DNA of 64,000 nucleotides from Spongiibacter pelagi (GCF_014705705.1 NZ_JACXLD010000001.1:248001-312000); one strand, 5' to 3'; counted from the stretch's first letter, positions 1-11,284 are shown. The notes: generated by a model from the letters alone, not told the origin. A program made the numbers and translations.

Positions 1-215
1 ATGTTCGCCTCGCTGTTCAGCGCAATCGTCTCAAGCGAATTATTCGAGAAACTTTTCGACAAGAACAATCCCGCTTGCCCGCAATTGATGTTATTGTGCT
101 CGCCAGACGCGGGGCAGACTCCTTGGAAAACCCCGAGCTACACCGCCAATTTCAACAACTTTGGCGTCAACTCGATAAGCGTGCAAAAAAACGTCTGGGG
201 CTTTCGGAGGAATAA
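1..215 (+). CDS. rnpA: Ribonuclease P protein component, C-terminal part (5' end outside window)
   Basis: The protein subunit of RNase P helps the catalytic RNA process the 5' ends of tRNA precursors. The window begins inside the gene. Reading from base 3 gives about 70 residues, ending at a TAA at 213-215. They include the family signature RNRLKR followed by IIRE, then the DVIVLARRG strand and a basic C-terminus (DKRAKKRLG). The start codon and N-terminal half lie to the left. A longer ORF in another frame starts at base 1 but is only an overlap of this gene with yidD. The neighbours yidD and yidC follow in the usual rpmH-rnpA-yidD-yidC-mnmE order, which supports the call. Confidence 0.9.
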   Translation, partial: VRLAVQRNRLKRIIRETFRQEQSRLPAIDVIVLARRGADSLENPELHRQFQQLWRQLDKRAKKRLGLSEE

Positions 216-219
216 TCAC

Positions 220-480
220 ATGCAGCGCCTGCTTATCGCCTGCATACGTTTCTATCGCCATTGCATTAGTCCGCTAATGGCTCCGCACTGTCGTTTTTAT
301 CCCACTTGCTCACAATATGCGGTTGAAGCAATTCAACAACATGGCGCCGCGCGGGGATCGCTGTTGTCAGCAAAACGGCTGTGCAAATGCCACCCATTTC
401 ATCCCGGTGGCTACGACCCTGTTCCAGACGCTAAACCCACAAAATTAGAAACCCATACTCACCAGGCTTCTCAGCAATGA
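220..480 (+). CDS. yidD: Membrane protein insertion efficiency factor YidD
   Basis: YidD is a small membrane-associated protein that assists YidC-dependent insertion of inner-membrane proteins. The ATG at 220 follows a GGAGG-like site (207-211) at the end of rnpA and gives 86 residues, the usual family length. The signature is visible: an amphipathic N-terminal helix ([19 protein letters not shown]), then [10 protein letters not shown] and the glycine-rich GGYDPVP near the C-terminus. The frame is open upstream to base 1, but that upstream part overlaps rnpA and is not expected to be translated. The stop codon overlaps the start of yidC by 4 bases, indicating translational coupling. Confidence 0.92.
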   Translation: MQRLLIACIRFYRHCISPLMAPHCRFYPTCSQYAVEAIQQHGAARGSLLSAKRLCKCHPFHPGGYDPVPDAKPTKLETHTHQASQQ

Positions 481-2165
481 TTGATTTCCAGCGTTACCTT
501 CTTATTGCCGCCATTGCCGCACTTTCTTTAATGCTGTTAGTGGAATGGCGAAATTTTGAGTTAGAAAACTCAACGCCGTTATCGGCATCCGCTACCGTAG
601 ACACCAGCGCACAAAACCCAGCCGAACCCGCTGCGCTCACTAGCAATAATGAAGAGATGCCAAGCTTGCAGAGTGCATCTGCAGCATTACCTGATCCCGT
701 AATGAAAAAGGCAAGCGAGCAATTAATCAGCCTTAGCAACGATGTGCTTAAACTGAAGATTGATCCTCGCGGCGGCGATATTGTTTATTCCGAGCTGGAA
801 AAATTTGCCGCTGAACTACATTCGAAAGAGCGCTTTGTACTACTTGAAAACAATGGCCAGCGCAGCTTTATCGCCCAGAGCGGATTGATTGGTGACAATG
901 CCACCGACACTGCCGAAGGTCGCCCGCTGTTTAGCGCCAACTCAAACAGCAAAACGCTGGAAGAGGGAAGTGATGAAGTGGTGCTGGATCTGCACTATGC
1001 CTATTCCGACAGCATTTCTATTATTAAGCGCTTTACTCTGAAACGCGGTGAATACCAGGTAAGAATGGACTATCTGGTAAACAACCTCAGCGATCAGCCC
1101 TTTAATGCAACCCTATTTACTCAGTTGCGCCGAGATAACAGCACAGACCCAGGTGCCAGTAATAATGGCGGCATGTTTGCCATGCACCCCTTCCTTGGCG
1201 TGGCCTATGCCTCAAATGATGATCTCTACAATAAGTTGAGATTTGAAAAAATGCGAGAGAAGCCCTTAAACCAAACGGTTAACGGTGGCTGGATCGCCAT
1301 GGTACAACACTACTTTTTAAATGCTTGGGTGCCACAACAAGACAGCCAAAATCAGCTATCGACGGTTGTCACTCAACAAAGCATGAACATCGCCCGTATT
1401 ACCCAGCCCGGCTTTAGCGTTGCTGCAGGAAGTCAAGGCGGCGCATCCGCTATTTTGTACAGCGGCCCCAAAGACCAATACCGCTTAGAAGAGATTGCAC
1501 CCGGCCTAGACCTGAGTGTGGATTACGGTTGGTTGTGGTGGATCGCTCAACCTATTTTCTGGTTGCTGGTTAAATTGCACGGTTTCTTGGGTAACTGGGG
1601 TCTATCGATCATCGCCGTTACCGTTCTGGTTAAAGCACTATTTTTCCAGCTCAATGCCAAGGCCTTTACCTCTATGGCAAACATGCGCCGTGTTCAACCC
1701 AAGCTGGTTGAATTGCGCGAGCGCTACGCCAACGACAAACAAAAACAGTCCCAGGCCATGATGGAGCTGTACAAAAAAGAGAAAATCAACCCGGTGGGTG
1801 GGTGCTTGCCCATGGTGGTACAAATGCCGGTATTTATTTCTTTGTATTGGGTATTAATGGAAAGCGTCGAATTGCGCCACTCGCCCTTTATGCTGTGGAT
1901 TCACGATTTGTCATCCATGGATCCGTATTTTGTGTTGCCCTTAATTATGGGTACTACAATGTTCTTCCAGCAAAAACTGAATCCGCCGCCACCAGATCCA
2001 ATGCAAGCCAAAGTAATGCAATGGATGCCGGTTATCTTTACCTTCTTCTTCCTGTTCTTCCCAGCAGGTTTGGTACTGTACTGGGTTGTGAACAACAGCT
2101 TGTCGATTCTGCAGCAATACATTATTTCCAAGCGAATCGAAAAAAGCGGCTTACCTACTCGCTGA
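477..2165 (+). CDS. yidC: Membrane protein insertase YidC
   Basis: YidC inserts and folds inner-membrane proteins, alone or with SecYEG. The 562-residue protein has the gammaproteobacterial layout. An N-terminal membrane anchor (about residues 5-22) is followed by a low-complexity linker and the large periplasmic P1 domain (about 75-335). The conserved core of five membrane segments follows, including the [10 protein letters not shown] region, the [20 protein letters not shown] segment and a final [15 protein letters not shown]. The start overlaps the yidD stop (ATGA). AtpE, whose gene lies downstream in this window, is a classic YidC substrate in E. coli. Confidence 0.96.
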   Translation: MIDFQRYLLIAAIAALSLMLLVEWRNFELENSTPLSASATVDTSAQNPAEPAALTSNNEEMPSLQSASAALPDPVMKKASEQLISLSNDVLKLKIDPRGGDIVYSELEKFAAELHSKERFVLLENNGQRSFIAQSGLIGDNATDTAEGRPLFSANSNSKTLEEGSDEVVLDLHYAYSDSISIIKRFTLKRGEYQVRMDYLVNNLSDQPFNATLFTQLRRDNSTDPGASNNGGMFAMHPFLGVAYASNDDLYNKLRFEKMREKPLNQTVNGGWIAMVQHYFLNAWVPQQDSQNQLSTVVTQQSMNIARITQPGFSVAAGSQGGASAILYSGPKDQYRLEEIAPGLDLSVDYGWLWWIAQPIFWLLVKLHGFLGNWGLSIIAVTVLVKALFFQLNAKAFTSMANMRRVQPKLVELRERYANDKQKQSQAMMELYKKEKINPVGGCLPMVVQMPVFISLYWVLMESVELRHSPFMLWIHDLSSMDPYFVLPLIMGTTMFFQQKLNPPPPDPMQAKVMQWMPVIFTFFFLFFPAGLVLYWVVNNSLSILQQYIISKRIEKSGLPTR

Positions 2166-2171
2166 TCCTGA

Positions 2172-3527
2172 ATGGACTCAACGGACACCATCGCCGCCAT
2201 TGCGACACCACCGGGTAAAGGTGGTGTCGGCATTGTCCGGGTTTCCGGCCCAGCTTGCGGCTTGATTGCTGAACAAGTTCTTAGCAAAACCCTAACGCCT
2301 CGATATGCTCACTACGGCAATTTCTATGAACATGTCGCAGGGCAAAAAGCGGTTCTCGATCAAGGCATCGCTATTTATTTTCCCGGCCCCCATTCCTTTA
2401 CCGGCGAAGATGTTTTGGAATTACAGGGTCACGGCGGCCCGGTACTGCTAGATTGTTTGCTGCGCGAAGTTATTGCCACGGGTGCAAGAATGGCCCGCCC
2501 CGGCGAATTTTCAGAGCGTGCTTTTTTAAATAATAAAATTGATTTGGCTCAGGCTGAGGCCATTGCTGACCTAATTGATAGCGCTTCCGAACAGGCCGCC
2601 AGACAAGCCATGCGCTCACTGCAAGGCGAGTTTAGCGACAAAATTAATGAGCTTGTTGAAGCTGTTACTGTACTTCGCATCTATGTTGAAGCGGCTATTG
2701 ATTTCCCTGAAGAAGAAATTGATTTTATCAGCGACGGCCGTATTCAAAACGATCTCGCCTCGATAAAAGAAAAATTACAGCGGGTATTTCAATCTTCAAA
2801 ACAAGGCAGTTTGCTGCGCGAAGGTATGACCGTGGTTATTGCCGGTAAACCCAATGCCGGTAAATCCAGCCTGCTAAATGCGCTTGCCGGACGAGAGTCC
2901 GCCATTGTTACCGATATCGCCGGAACCACGCGAGATGTCTTGCGCGAAAATATCCTAATCGATGGTATGCCACTGCATATTATTGATACCGCTGGACTTA
3001 GAGACAGTGATGACCCCGTAGAACAAGAGGGTATCCGCCGCGCCTGGCAGGAAATCAATAATGCTGATCGCGTGGTTCTTTTAGTCGACAGCAATACCGA
3101 AAAACAGGACATCACGGTTCCTGAAGACTTTAAACCGTTTCTATCTACTAACCGACTTACGGTTATCTTTAATAAAATCGATTTATCTGGGGAAATCTGC
3201 CGAGAAGAACAGGGCGAATATCCAAGCCTATATCTTTCCGCCAAAACCCAGGAAGGTATCGAGCTGTTACGGCAACATTTAAAAGAAGCGGTTGGATTTA
3301 AAGAAAGCGACTCCTGTTTTATCGCCAGACGTCGGCATATCGATGCCCTAGAAAAAGCGATGCACCACCTCTATACCGGTGAGCAGCAGTTACTTGAGTT
3401 TCAAGCGGGTGAACTATTAGCAGAGGAATTGCGGCTGGTTCAAGAGAACTTGTCTGAAATAACAGGAGCGTTCAGTTCAGACGAACTATTAGGAAGAATA
3501 TTTTCCAGTTTTTGTATCGGAAAATAA
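2172..3527 (+). CDS. mnmE: tRNA uridine-5-carboxymethylaminomethyl(34) synthesis GTPase MnmE
   Basis: MnmE is a GTPase that works with MnmG to modify the wobble uridine (U34) of certain tRNAs. The 451-residue protein shows the N-terminal formyl-THF-binding domain ([21 protein letters not shown]), a helical domain and an inserted G domain. The G domain has the P-loop GKPNAGKSS, the TTRD switch, DTAG and NKID motifs. The C-terminus is the diagnostic CIGK box with the catalytic cysteine. It starts 6 bases after yidC. In many relatives mnmG follows directly, but here a three-gene insert and a probable replication origin separate the two. Confidence 0.97.
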   Translation: MDSTDTIAAIATPPGKGGVGIVRVSGPACGLIAEQVLSKTLTPRYAHYGNFYEHVAGQKAVLDQGIAIYFPGPHSFTGEDVLELQGHGGPVLLDCLLREVIATGARMARPGEFSERAFLNNKIDLAQAEAIADLIDSASEQAARQAMRSLQGEFSDKINELVEAVTVLRIYVEAAIDFPEEEIDFISDGRIQNDLASIKEKLQRVFQSSKQGSLLREGMTVVIAGKPNAGKSSLLNALAGRESAIVTDIAGTTRDVLRENILIDGMPLHIIDTAGLRDSDDPVEQEGIRRAWQEINNADRVVLLVDSNTEKQDITVPEDFKPFLSTNRLTVIFNKIDLSGEICREEQGEYPSLYLSAKTQEGIELLRQHLKEAVGFKESDSCFIARRRHIDALEKAMHHLYTGEQQLLEFQAGELLAEELRLVQENLSEITGAFSSDELLGRIFSSFCIGK

Positions 3528-3554
3528 TTCGTTTAGAAATAACGGATAATCTTT

Positions 3555-5540
3555 ATGAAAAACCTTCGCGCCAGCTTGCTATCAAGCTGCTTGGTCTTTT
3601 CTTGTAGTCTGTCGCTCAGTAACACCAGCTATGCCCAATTGTGGGAAGAAGAAACTCTACCCATCGTTTTAACTGCGGTTCGACTAAAACAGGATCGCAG
3701 CGAAGTTCCTGCCAGCGTCAGTATTATTGATAGACGAATGATTGATGCTTCAGGTATTCGCAAAATACCGGAATTATTTCGATTGATTCCCGGCACCATG
3801 GTCGGTGCCCGCGACGGTTGGAATTATGTGGTTAGCTATCATGGCACTAACTACCGCGACTCGCGCCGTATGCAGGTATTGATCGATGGTCGCTCAGTCT
3901 ATCAACCGGGCCTGTCTACAATCGATTGGAATGATCTGCCAATCACCATTGAAGATATTGAACGCATTGAGATCGTTCGCGGCCCATCTTCGGCCAGCTA
4001 CGGTGCCAACGCTTTTTTGGGTGTGATCAATATTATTACTCGGCATCCCGCCGATACCGAAACCATTCATGTGCTAGCAAAAAAAGGCAGTGGTAATACA
4101 GAAGATTATCGACTTGCCCATTCAGGTTCACTCAACGAAGGAAATTATCGCGTTACTGTTGCCAGCCGAAGAGATGATGGTTTTGACAGAAAAGCCAGTG
4201 GTGAAGATCGCCGCGACAGCGACAAAACCAAGCTAATAAATGTTCGCTACGATAAAAATTTAAAAAACAGCGCGCTGCAATTATCTGCAGGCTACAAAAA
4301 CGGCGACATTACCGACGATATTAATGATCCGTGGATCACACCCATGGACACTGAAACCACGGATATCTCCGCATCTGCAAAACTGTCTTGGGATTTAAGC
4401 GATACACACCAGCAGCACTTCCGAGTGGATTTTGCCGAGCAGGAATCCCTGCGTGAACTTACCGCACTTATTCCGGCGGCGTTTATTGACCTGCCACTTT
4501 ATCCAGCTGCAGTGGTACTTGCTGATACCAATGAGGACCAACTCACTCGGCGCTATGATATTGAGTTTCAAGATACCAAAATCTGGAACTCAAAATTAAA
4601 AACGGTATCCGGTATTCATTTTCAACAAGATGAAGTGGAATCTGATACCTACTACGACGGTAAAGTCGATAATTTAGGTTCTCAGATTTTTGCCAGCGCA
4701 GAATATAAATGGACCGATAAGCTGACTTCTACAACCGGCTTTTTTTGGGAAAACCAAGAAATTTCCGGCAGCTACTTATCACCCAGAACCGCCATCAATT
4801 ATCACATTGATAAAAACCACAGCCTGAGAGCAGTGTATTCCGCCGGTTATCGCACTCCAGACTTATTGGAAACCTCTGTCGATTGGCAGTACTACGCCTA
4901 CAATGTGAGGCAAACCGATGGCACAACTATTCCAGGCATGACCAGCGGACGTTTCGATTGCCCCATACAATCCAACAAAGGTCTAAAAGCCGAAGAAATT
5001 CGCTCCCAAGAGCTGGGCTACTACGGTAATTTCCAACAATACGGCTTACAAGTTGATGTAAAAATCTATAAAGATCGATTGAAAAAATTGATCTCAGACA
5101 CATTAACCTGTGACCGCGGTTCACCCTTTAATTCCAACTATTTAGATCTGCAAGGCGCTGAAATTGAAGTGGATTACCGGCCCAATCCGCAGTGGATGTT
5201 TCGTGCAAATTACGCCTATGTGGATTCAGAAACGAATCACCATACCGAGAAAACATTTACCCCCAGAAATATCGCCAGCCTATTGGCTTCTTATGCTTTG
5301 ACAGATAGCACCAGCCTCTCTTACGCTAGGTATTACACGGAAAAAATTCCACATCCCAATAGAAACACCACTTTTTCACGTAGTGATATCAAACTGAGTC
5401 AAACCTTTACGTGGAATAGACACCATGCTGAACTCGCTTACATAATGCGACTCAGGCATGAGGAAAACAGCGAGTTATTAAACGACAACCGTTACAATGA
5501 TCAATCTCGGCATTTGATCACCCTCAGTTATTACTACTGA
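3555..5540 (+). CDS. TonB-dependent outer-membrane receptor
   Basis: This is a TonB-dependent receptor of 661 residues, expected to import a scarce ligand across the outer membrane. It has a cleavable signal peptide (about residues 1-28, ending SYAQ) and then a plug domain: VPASVSIIDRR, the IPELFRLIPG segment, VLIDGRSVY, and IERIEIVRGPSSASYGANAFLGVINI. A 22-strand barrel region follows and ends in the aromatic residues SYYY, typical of outer-membrane signals. The substrate cannot be read from sequence; CirA/BtuB-like siderophores or cobalamin are possible. It begins 27 bases after mnmE. A binding-protein gene and a hybrid kinase gene lie downstream, so it may belong to a sensing-uptake unit. 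Confidence 0.9.
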   Translation: MKNLRASLLSSCLVFSCSLSLSNTSYAQLWEEETLPIVLTAVRLKQDRSEVPASVSIIDRRMIDASGIRKIPELFRLIPGTMVGARDGWNYVVSYHGTNYRDSRRMQVLIDGRSVYQPGLSTIDWNDLPITIEDIERIEIVRGPSSASYGANAFLGVINIITRHPADTETIHVLAKKGSGNTEDYRLAHSGSLNEGNYRVTVASRRDDGFDRKASGEDRRDSDKTKLINVRYDKNLKNSALQLSAGYKNGDITDDINDPWITPMDTETTDISASAKLSWDLSDTHQQHFRVDFAEQESLRELTALIPAAFIDLPLYPAAVVLADTNEDQLTRRYDIEFQDTKIWNSKLKTVSGIHFQQDEVESDTYYDGKVDNLGSQIFASAEYKWTDKLTSTTGFFWENQEISGSYLSPRTAINYHIDKNHSLRAVYSAGYRTPDLLETSVDWQYYAYNVRQTDGTTIPGMTSGRFDCPIQSNKGLKAEEIRSQELGYYGNFQQYGLQVDVKIYKDRLKKLISDTLTCDRGSPFNSNYLDLQGAEIEVDYRPNPQWMFRANYAYVDSETNHHTEKTFTPRNIASLLASYALTDSTSLSYARYYTEKIPHPNRNTTFSRSDIKLSQTFTWNRHHAELAYIMRLRHEENSELLNDNRYNDQSRHLITLSYYY

Positions 5541-5589
5541 TCAAAGGCTTGCGCTGAGAGAGACAGAAACCAAGAGCCAGGATGGATTC

Positions 5590-6456
5590 TTGAATACGCT
5601 TAGACGGATATTATTAGTTTGTGCGTTTCTGCTGGCTGCCAAGCCGGCAGTCGTATTTGCTGTGCAAGTCGATTTGGTATTGCCCGCAGAAAATACCGAA
5701 CTTCTGAAACTCGCTGATCAAATCAAACAAAGCGATTTATACACCGTTACCACTTACATCAAGCAAGCACCGGAAACCAATCGCGGTGATATTCTGGTTT
5801 TCATTTCAGATAATTTGATTCAATTATCCCAGCTTGAATATCCGGCAATTTTTGGCGTGTACATCGATAAAAGCTTATATCGGAATAATCAAAAACCAAA
5901 TTTTACTGCCGTTTACAGCCAACAGGCTTTTATAAGACAACTCAAGCTCATTCAAATACTGTCAAACAACAAGCCCACTATTGTTGGCTTTCCGTTTTTT
6001 AATTCCGAATATCGCGATCGCGTAAAAAAAATCGAAGCTAAATTTCCCACTCTGGATATTCGCTATGAAGCGGTCACTGATGAAGATCAAAACCGGAAAA
6101 TAAATGCCCTTATTCAAGAAGTGGATTACCTGCTAAGCAGTGCTGAAGTTGAAATTTATAATCAAAAAACAATCCGATCCTTGCTACTTAGTAGCTACCG
6201 ACACCGCACCAAAGTTATTGGCCCCAATATCAGTTTTGTTAAAGCCGGTGCATTAGCAACCGTAAGCTCCAACAGCCAACAATACGCCGCGACCGTTGTG
6301 CAAATATTGGAAAAGTATCTTCAAGATAAGGTCTTACCCGAAGCCACCTACCCCAGTGAATACAGTATAAAAATTAACAAAAATGTGGCGTTCTCTCTCG
6401 GTGTGGGAGAGTTAGACGAACAAGAAATCCTAGAAGAAATGGGGAGTGAAAAATGA
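5590..6456 (+). CDS. Periplasmic binding protein-like protein (ABC substrate-binding type)
   Basis: This 288-residue protein has an N-terminal signal peptide (residues 1-24, hydrophobic [17 protein letters not shown]). The rest has the alternating strand-helix pattern of an ABC_sub_bind-like periplasmic domain (for example [45 protein letters not shown]). No ABC permease or ATPase gene is nearby. A TTG start at 5590 is used, with AGGA about 8 bases upstream. The ATG at 5582 is out of frame and stops after three codons. The last codons overlap the start of the histidine kinase gene (ATGA). That suggests the protein is a ligand-binding partner of the kinase rather than part of a transporter. 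The ligand is unknown. Confidence 0.7.
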   Translation: MNTLRRILLVCAFLLAAKPAVVFAVQVDLVLPAENTELLKLADQIKQSDLYTVTTYIKQAPETNRGDILVFISDNLIQLSQLEYPAIFGVYIDKSLYRNNQKPNFTAVYSQQAFIRQLKLIQILSNNKPTIVGFPFFNSEYRDRVKKIEAKFPTLDIRYEAVTDEDQNRKINALIQEVDYLLSSAEVEIYNQKTIRSLLLSSYRHRTKVIGPNISFVKAGALATVSSNSQQYAATVVQILEKYLQDKVLPEATYPSEYSIKINKNVAFSLGVGELDEQEILEEMGSEK

Positions 6457-8354
6457 AAAGCACCCCTATTTTTGGTAAACAAACTCTGCTTACGCAAATT
6501 TTGCTGGTGAGCTTGCTGCCTATTTTGTTCTTATTTTTTAGTCTCTACATCTATACCGTTTCTGGCAGGCTCAGTGATGGTAAAAAACATCAACAGGAAA
6601 TCACTCAAGGCATCGCCGATAATATTGCCGCTATTAGTGAACTCGCCTTTATCAGTGAAGACACCACTCAACTTAATGCAATCTTAGCGTCATCACTGCA
6701 TAACGATATTATTTCAATCACTCTCAAAGACCGCGATGGTAATTTCGTTCTTGATTTGAAAAACCCAGCTCGACTGGGCGAGCCAAGCTTGAATGCCAGC
6801 AGTGTAGTTATACAACAATCCACTCCACTGGAAGATCCCATTACTGGCCAGATCATTGTCGATGATGATGTTCCCCTGAGCTTGGGTAATGTCACTGTTA
6901 GCCGTTCACTAAAAAGCTATCTGCAACAGCGCCAAGAAATTATTCGCACCTCCTTTACCATTGGGGTAATCGGCGCCTTGTTTGGTATTTGGCTGGCCTG
7001 GTTAGCCAGCCGAAAACTCAGTCGACCGCTAAAAGAAATGAAGCAGGTTACTTCTGAGATCTCCCAGGGAAAAGAAGGCTCACGCTTACACACCAAGGTT
7101 TCGGGTGAGTTGTTAGAACTAAGCGATCACATAAACGACATGGCAGAGAACATTGAAAAGCAACGCCATGAATTAAAGCTGTACATTGAAGAAGTTGAAC
7201 AAGCCAGACTAGAAGCCGAACAAGCTAACCAAGCCAAAAGCCAATTCTTAGCAAATATGACCCATGAGCTTCGCACCCCAATGAATGGCGCGCTCGGGAT
7301 GATGCAGCTGCTCGAAGATACCCCATTAAATGAAGAACAGCGTGAATTTCTCACCCACGCGAAACATTCCAGCCAACACCTGTTAGCGATTGTGAATGAA
7401 ATTCTTGATTTCTCGCAGATAGAAAAGGCCAAGCTCAAAGTTCAATACGACTACTTTAATGTCAAAACCTGTATTGAAGGCTTAATGCCACCTCTATTCG
7501 TGCAGGCCAGCGCAAAAGGCATTGGCTTGCGTTGGGAAGCAAGCGAACTTTTTGATCACTGGCTGATATACAGCGACCAGACTCGACTTCGCCAGATTTT
7601 GATCAACTTAATCAGCAATGCGATTAAGTTCACTCAAGAGGGGATTGTTAAGCTAAACCTAAAGGGCACAGAGGTTGGCGAAAACAGGATTCAGATTGAA
7701 CTGCAGATCAGTGATACCGGAATAGGTATTCCGGAAAATGAGCAGAATAGCGTCTTTGAATTATTTCAGCAGGCCGATAATGCTTCGCAAAATGCCACCG
7801 CCGGTTCCGGACTGGGCTTAGCCATAGTCAAAAAACTCTGCGAAGCCCTACAAATTGATTTGGCCATGAGCAGCCAGCTTGGAAAAGGCACACAATTCAG
7901 CCTTTATTGGGAAACCAAAGCATTAACCGTACCCCATCGGCTAGAGAGCATTGAAGAGGGTAGTGCCGAGGAGCTGAACGACCTTAGGGGCTGCAAAGCC
8001 TTGGTTGTCGAAGATAATCCGGTAAATCAGTTGCTTGTCTCCAATGCCTTACAGCGCTGGGGAATGAGCGTAATCACAGCAAATCACGGCCAGCAAGCCA
8101 TTGAGCAACTCACCGAGCATTCCGTAGATATTATTCTGATGGATCTGCGTATGCCGGTTATGGATGGATTGGAAGCCACTCGCATTATCCGCTCCAAGGG
8201 CTTAAATACTCCTATTATTGCCCTCACCGCCAACACCTTAGCTGAAGAGCGCCAACACTGTCTTGAAAGCGGGATGAACCAGTTTCTTTCCAAGCCAGTA
8301 AGCTTATTGAAATTACGTAATACCATTGCCAATTTGCTGCCTTCGCAACGCTAA
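6453..8354 (+). CDS. Hybrid sensor histidine kinase with receiver domain
   Basis: This is a membrane-bound hybrid histidine kinase of 633 residues. The order is: TM1 (about 12-34), a periplasmic sensor region (35-165), TM2 (166-186), HAMP (about 187-240), and a coiled-coil linker. HisKA follows with the phospho-acceptor His271 ([15 protein letters not shown]). HATPase_c shows [17 protein letters not shown] and [14 protein letters not shown]-terminal receiver carries Asp564 in [13 protein letters not shown] and the late lysine in FLSKPVS. The layout resembles BarA without an attached HPt domain, so phosphotransfer probably goes to a separate HPt or response regulator that is not in this window. 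It is translationally coupled to the preceding binding protein. Confidence 0.93.
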   Translation: MKSTPIFGKQTLLTQILLVSLLPILFLFFSLYIYTVSGRLSDGKKHQQEITQGIADNIAAISELAFISEDTTQLNAILASSLHNDIISITLKDRDGNFVLDLKNPARLGEPSLNASSVVIQQSTPLEDPITGQIIVDDDVPLSLGNVTVSRSLKSYLQQRQEIIRTSFTIGVIGALFGIWLAWLASRKLSRPLKEMKQVTSEISQGKEGSRLHTKVSGELLELSDHINDMAENIEKQRHELKLYIEEVEQARLEAEQANQAKSQFLANMTHELRTPMNGALGMMQLLEDTPLNEEQREFLTHAKHSSQHLLAIVNEILDFSQIEKAKLKVQYDYFNVKTCIEGLMPPLFVQASAKGIGLRWEASELFDHWLIYSDQTRLRQILINLISNAIKFTQEGIVKLNLKGTEVGENRIQIELQISDTGIGIPENEQNSVFELFQQADNASQNATAGSGLGLAIVKKLCEALQIDLAMSSQLGKGTQFSLYWETKALTVPHRLESIEEGSAEELNDLRGCKALVVEDNPVNQLLVSNALQRWGMSVITANHGQQAIEQLTEHSVDIILMDLRMPVMDGLEATRIIRSKGLNTPIIALTANTLAEERQHCLESGMNQFLSKPVSLLKLRNTIANLLPSQR

Positions 8355-8355
8355 T

Positions 8356-8757
8356 GCCAGCAGTAGCAAGCTGGGGATAACACGTCGACATCCTCTCTAT
8401 AGTCTGCTGAGAAGACCAAGAGTTATCCCCACTTCTCCACAGTTAAAAACCGAGCTGCACTTATCCCCAATACACTACACCGGTTTTTGACGTCTTAATC
8501 ACAGACTTCAACGGGGTCTTTCCAAGGGACTATCCACATATAAAAATCAATGTATTTCATGCAGTTAAGTTAGTTATTCACAGAATATGGCTACCCCAAT
8601 AACAACATAAAAAAATAAAAAGAATACTTTCATAAGAAAATATATTCTTACTTATATATAAAATTAACTGTTCATTTTTTCATCAATTTATTGAAGACAT
8701 CCTGTATAACCGTATAATCACCCACCTTTTTCAAACCCCATTTCCGCAGGTGTAAAC
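8356..8757. other. oriC: Candidate chromosomal replication origin (oriC): DnaA-box cluster plus AT-rich region
   Basis: About 400 bases without a gene lie immediately upstream of mnmG. The left half holds sites with one mismatch to the DnaA box TTATCCACA: TTATCCCCA at 8423-8431 and 8461-8469 (+) and 8372-8380 (-), TTCTCCACA at 8433-8441, CTATCCACA at 8530-8538, and TTATTCACA at 8574-8582. The right half (about 8585-8735) is extremely AT-rich and could be the unwinding element. Position next to mnmG (gidA) matches the E. coli and Vibrio origin, while pseudomonads place oriC beside dnaA. No GATC was seen, so Dam/SeqA control looks unlikely. Function is inferred from sequence only. Confidence 0.72.
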
Positions 8758-10656
8758 GTGGACTATCCAAATAGCTATGACGTTATTGTGATTGGCGGCG
8801 GTCACGCTGGAACTGAAGCTGCCTTAGCCGCAGCCAGAATGGGGTGCGCAACACTATTGTTAACTCACAATATTGAAACGCTGGGACAAATGTCTTGTAA
8901 CCCGGCGATTGGCGGAATTGGAAAAAGCCATCTAGTTAAGGAAGTCGACGCTCTAGGTGGCGCAATGGCCTTAGCCACAGATCGTGGTGGTATTCAGTTT
9001 CGGGTATTGAATGCCCGCAAAGGACCTGCGGTAAGAGCAACACGCGCTCAAGCCGATCGCGTGCTATACAAAGCCGCCATCCGCCACATTCTGGAAAACC
9101 AAGCTAATCTGAGTATTTTTCAGCAAGCTGCTGACGATCTAATTATTGAAGGTGAGCGTGTTGCGGGTGTGGTAACCAATACCGGTATCCGCTTTCGCAG
9201 TAAAACGGTGGTGCTAACGGCCGGGACTTTCCTTGGCGGTAAGATTCATATTGGCCTTGATAATCATAGCGGCGGTCGCGCCGGTGATCCTCCTTCCATT
9301 GCCTTAGCTCAACGTTTACGTGAACTGCCATTTCGAGTGGATCGCCTTAAAACCGGTACACCACCGCGCATCGATGCGAAATCCGTTAATTTTGATGGCT
9401 TAGAACAGCAGTGGGGTGATCAGCCTATTCCTGTGATGTCGTATTTGGGGCGCCGTGAAGATCATCCCCAGCAGGTTTGCTGCTGGATTACCCATACCAA
9501 CGAGCGCAGCCACGAGATTATCCGCAGCGGTTTAGATCGTTCGCCGATGTACACCGGTGTTATTGAAGGCATTGGCCCGCGTTACTGCCCCTCTATCGAA
9601 GATAAAGTGCACCGTTTTGCGGATAAAAATTCCCATCAGGTGTTTATTGAGCCCGAGGGTTTAAATACCCATGAGCTTTACCCCAATGGAATTTCAACCA
9701 GTCTACCCTTTGATGTTCAGCTCAATTTGGTGCGCTCGATCAAGGGATTTGAAAATGCGCATATTACGCGCCCGGGCTATGCCATTGAGTATGACTTCTT
9801 TGAGCCGCGTGATCTGAAATATTCGCTGGAAACCAAGTTTATCGGCGGTCTGTTCTTTGCTGGGCAAATCAACGGTACCACCGGTTACGAAGAAGCCGCT
9901 GCTCAAGGCTTGCTGGCCGGCGCCAATGCTGGCTTACAAGCACAGGGCAAAGAGGCGTGGTGCCCGCGTCGAGATGAGGCCTATATCGGTGTATTGGTCG
10001 ATGACCTCATTACCATGGGTACCCGCGAACCCTACCGTATGTTTACTTCCCGCGCGGAATATCGCCTGCTCTTACGTGAAGATAATGCCGATCTGCGCTT
10101 AACGGAAAAAGGCCGCGAGTTGGGCTTGGTCGACGATATTCGCTGGGCGGCCTTCTGTGAAAAACGCGAAGCCATCGTGCGTGAACGTCAGCGCTTAGCT
10201 AGCACATGGGTACAGCCAGGCAGTGCAGCGGCACAGCAATTGGCAGAAAAATTGGATAAACCTCTTAGTCATGAATACAACCTGCTGGATCTGATTAAGC
10301 GTCCGGAACTGGGGTATGCCGATGTTGCTAATTTAAATAGCGAAAACACAGCGGATTCAGACCTGAATGAGGCTGTGGCTGAGCAGGTAGAGATCGACGT
10401 GAAATACGCCGGTTATATTGCTCGACAGAAAGAAGAAATTGAGCGCCTTCGCCGTCATGAAGAAACACCACTGCCGCTCGATTTTGATTATCGCGGTATT
10501 GAAGGCCTATCCAACGAGGTTAAACAAAAACTGATCGACACCCGACCAGAGACCTTGGCCCAAGCGGGACGAATTCCCGGGGTGACGCCGGCGGCGGTTT
10601 CGCTGTTGCTGATCTACCTGAAAAAACGCGGACTGCTAGACAGGAAAACAGCCTGA
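8758..10656 (+). CDS. mnmG: tRNA uridine-5-carboxymethylaminomethyl(34) synthesis enzyme MnmG
   Basis: MnmG (GidA) is the FAD-binding partner of MnmE in U34 tRNA modification. It is 632 residues long, the typical size. The N-terminal dinucleotide-binding motif [21 protein letters not shown] and the signature [17 protein letters not shown] are visible, as are [11 protein letters not shown] and [14 protein letters not shown]. Translation begins at a GTG at 8758, preceded by a CGCAGG site at 8745-8750. This start puts the Rossmann motif at the usual position near residue 8. The gene directly follows the oriC candidate and is followed one base later by rsmG. Confidence 0.97.
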   Translation: MDYPNSYDVIVIGGGHAGTEAALAAARMGCATLLLTHNIETLGQMSCNPAIGGIGKSHLVKEVDALGGAMALATDRGGIQFRVLNARKGPAVRATRAQADRVLYKAAIRHILENQANLSIFQQAADDLIIEGERVAGVVTNTGIRFRSKTVVLTAGTFLGGKIHIGLDNHSGGRAGDPPSIALAQRLRELPFRVDRLKTGTPPRIDAKSVNFDGLEQQWGDQPIPVMSYLGRREDHPQQVCCWITHTNERSHEIIRSGLDRSPMYTGVIEGIGPRYCPSIEDKVHRFADKNSHQVFIEPEGLNTHELYPNGISTSLPFDVQLNLVRSIKGFENAHITRPGYAIEYDFFEPRDLKYSLETKFIGGLFFAGQINGTTGYEEAAAQGLLAGANAGLQAQGKEAWCPRRDEAYIGVLVDDLITMGTREPYRMFTSRAEYRLLLREDNADLRLTEKGRELGLVDDIRWAAFCEKREAIVRERQRLASTWVQPGSAAAQQLAEKLDKPLSHEYNLLDLIKRPELGYADVANLNSENTADSDLNEAVAEQVEIDVKYAGYIARQKEEIERLRRHEETPLPLDFDYRGIEGLSNEVKQKLIDTRPETLAQAGRIPGVTPAAVSLLLIYLKKRGLLDRKTA

Positions 10657-10657
10657 G

Positions 10658-11284
10658 GTGGAACAGCTTCGCGAACAACTAAAACACGGTGCTCAGACAC
10701 TGGGGCTCGAACTTTCCGAGCCCCAGCTGGCGCTACTTTGGCAGTATCTTGAATTACTGCAAAAATGGAATAAAGCCTACAACCTCACTGCCATTCGCGA
10801 TGCAGAAGGTATGCTGCATAAACACTTGCTCGATAGCTTGAGTATCGCACCGCATATTCAGGGGCAACGCTTTCTCGATGTGGGCACCGGGCCGGGGCTC
10901 CCCGGCATTCCACTGGCAATTTGTTTTCCAGAGCGTGAATTCAATCTGTTAGACAGCAATGGCAAAAAAACCCGCTTTCTTTTGGAAGCTGTACGCGAGC
11001 TTCAACTGAGCAATGTCAGCGTATTCTGTGAGCGCATAGAGAAATTTAGCGATACACAGGGTTTTGATGGCGTGTTATCGCGGGCTTTTTCATCCCTTGA
11101 CGATATGGCTCAGGCCTGTGCGCCACTGCTCAATCAAACAGGCAAACTGCTGGCTATGAAAGGGCTTTACCCCGAACAGGAGTTGAGCGAATTGCCAAAA
11201 CACTTTATTGTCGAGCACTGTTATTCACTGCAGGTGCCCGGTGTTTATGAAGCCCGCCACTTGTTGGTGATCAGCCCCGGCTGA
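10658..11284 (+). CDS. rsmG: 16S rRNA (guanine(527)-N(7))-methyltransferase RsmG
   Basis: RsmG (GidB) methylates N7 of G527 in 16S rRNA using SAM; loss gives low-level streptomycin resistance in several bacteria. The 208-residue protein shows the family's NLTAIRD segment, the SAM-binding motif FLDVGTGPGLPGIPLAI, and the downstream DSNGKKTRFL. The GTG start at 10658 lies one base after the mnmG stop, so the genes are almost certainly co-translated. parA and parB follow in the conserved mnmG-rsmG-parA-parB order. Confidence 0.96.
   Translation: MEQLREQLKHGAQTLGLELSEPQLALLWQYLELLQKWNKAYNLTAIRDAEGMLHKHLLDSLSIAPHIQGQRFLDVGTGPGLPGIPLAICFPEREFNLLDSNGKKTRFLLEAVRELQLSNVSVFCERIEKFSDTQGFDGVLSRAFSSLDDMAQACAPLLNQTGKLLAMKGLYPEQELSELPKHFIVEHCYSLQVPGVYEARHLLVISPG

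Noticed and set aside
1-480. A single 159-residue protein from base 1
   Set aside because: The first 215 bases clearly encode RnpA in frame 3. The real yidD starts at 220; the upstream part is only an open overlap frame.
5582-5593. ATG start for the binding protein at 5582
   Set aside because: It is out of frame and reaches a stop after three codons. The TTG at 5590 is in frame and has a ribosome site.
8585-8757. Promoter calls in the AT-rich stretch before mnmG
   Set aside because: So AT-rich that many -10-like hexamers occur by chance; none could be preferred.
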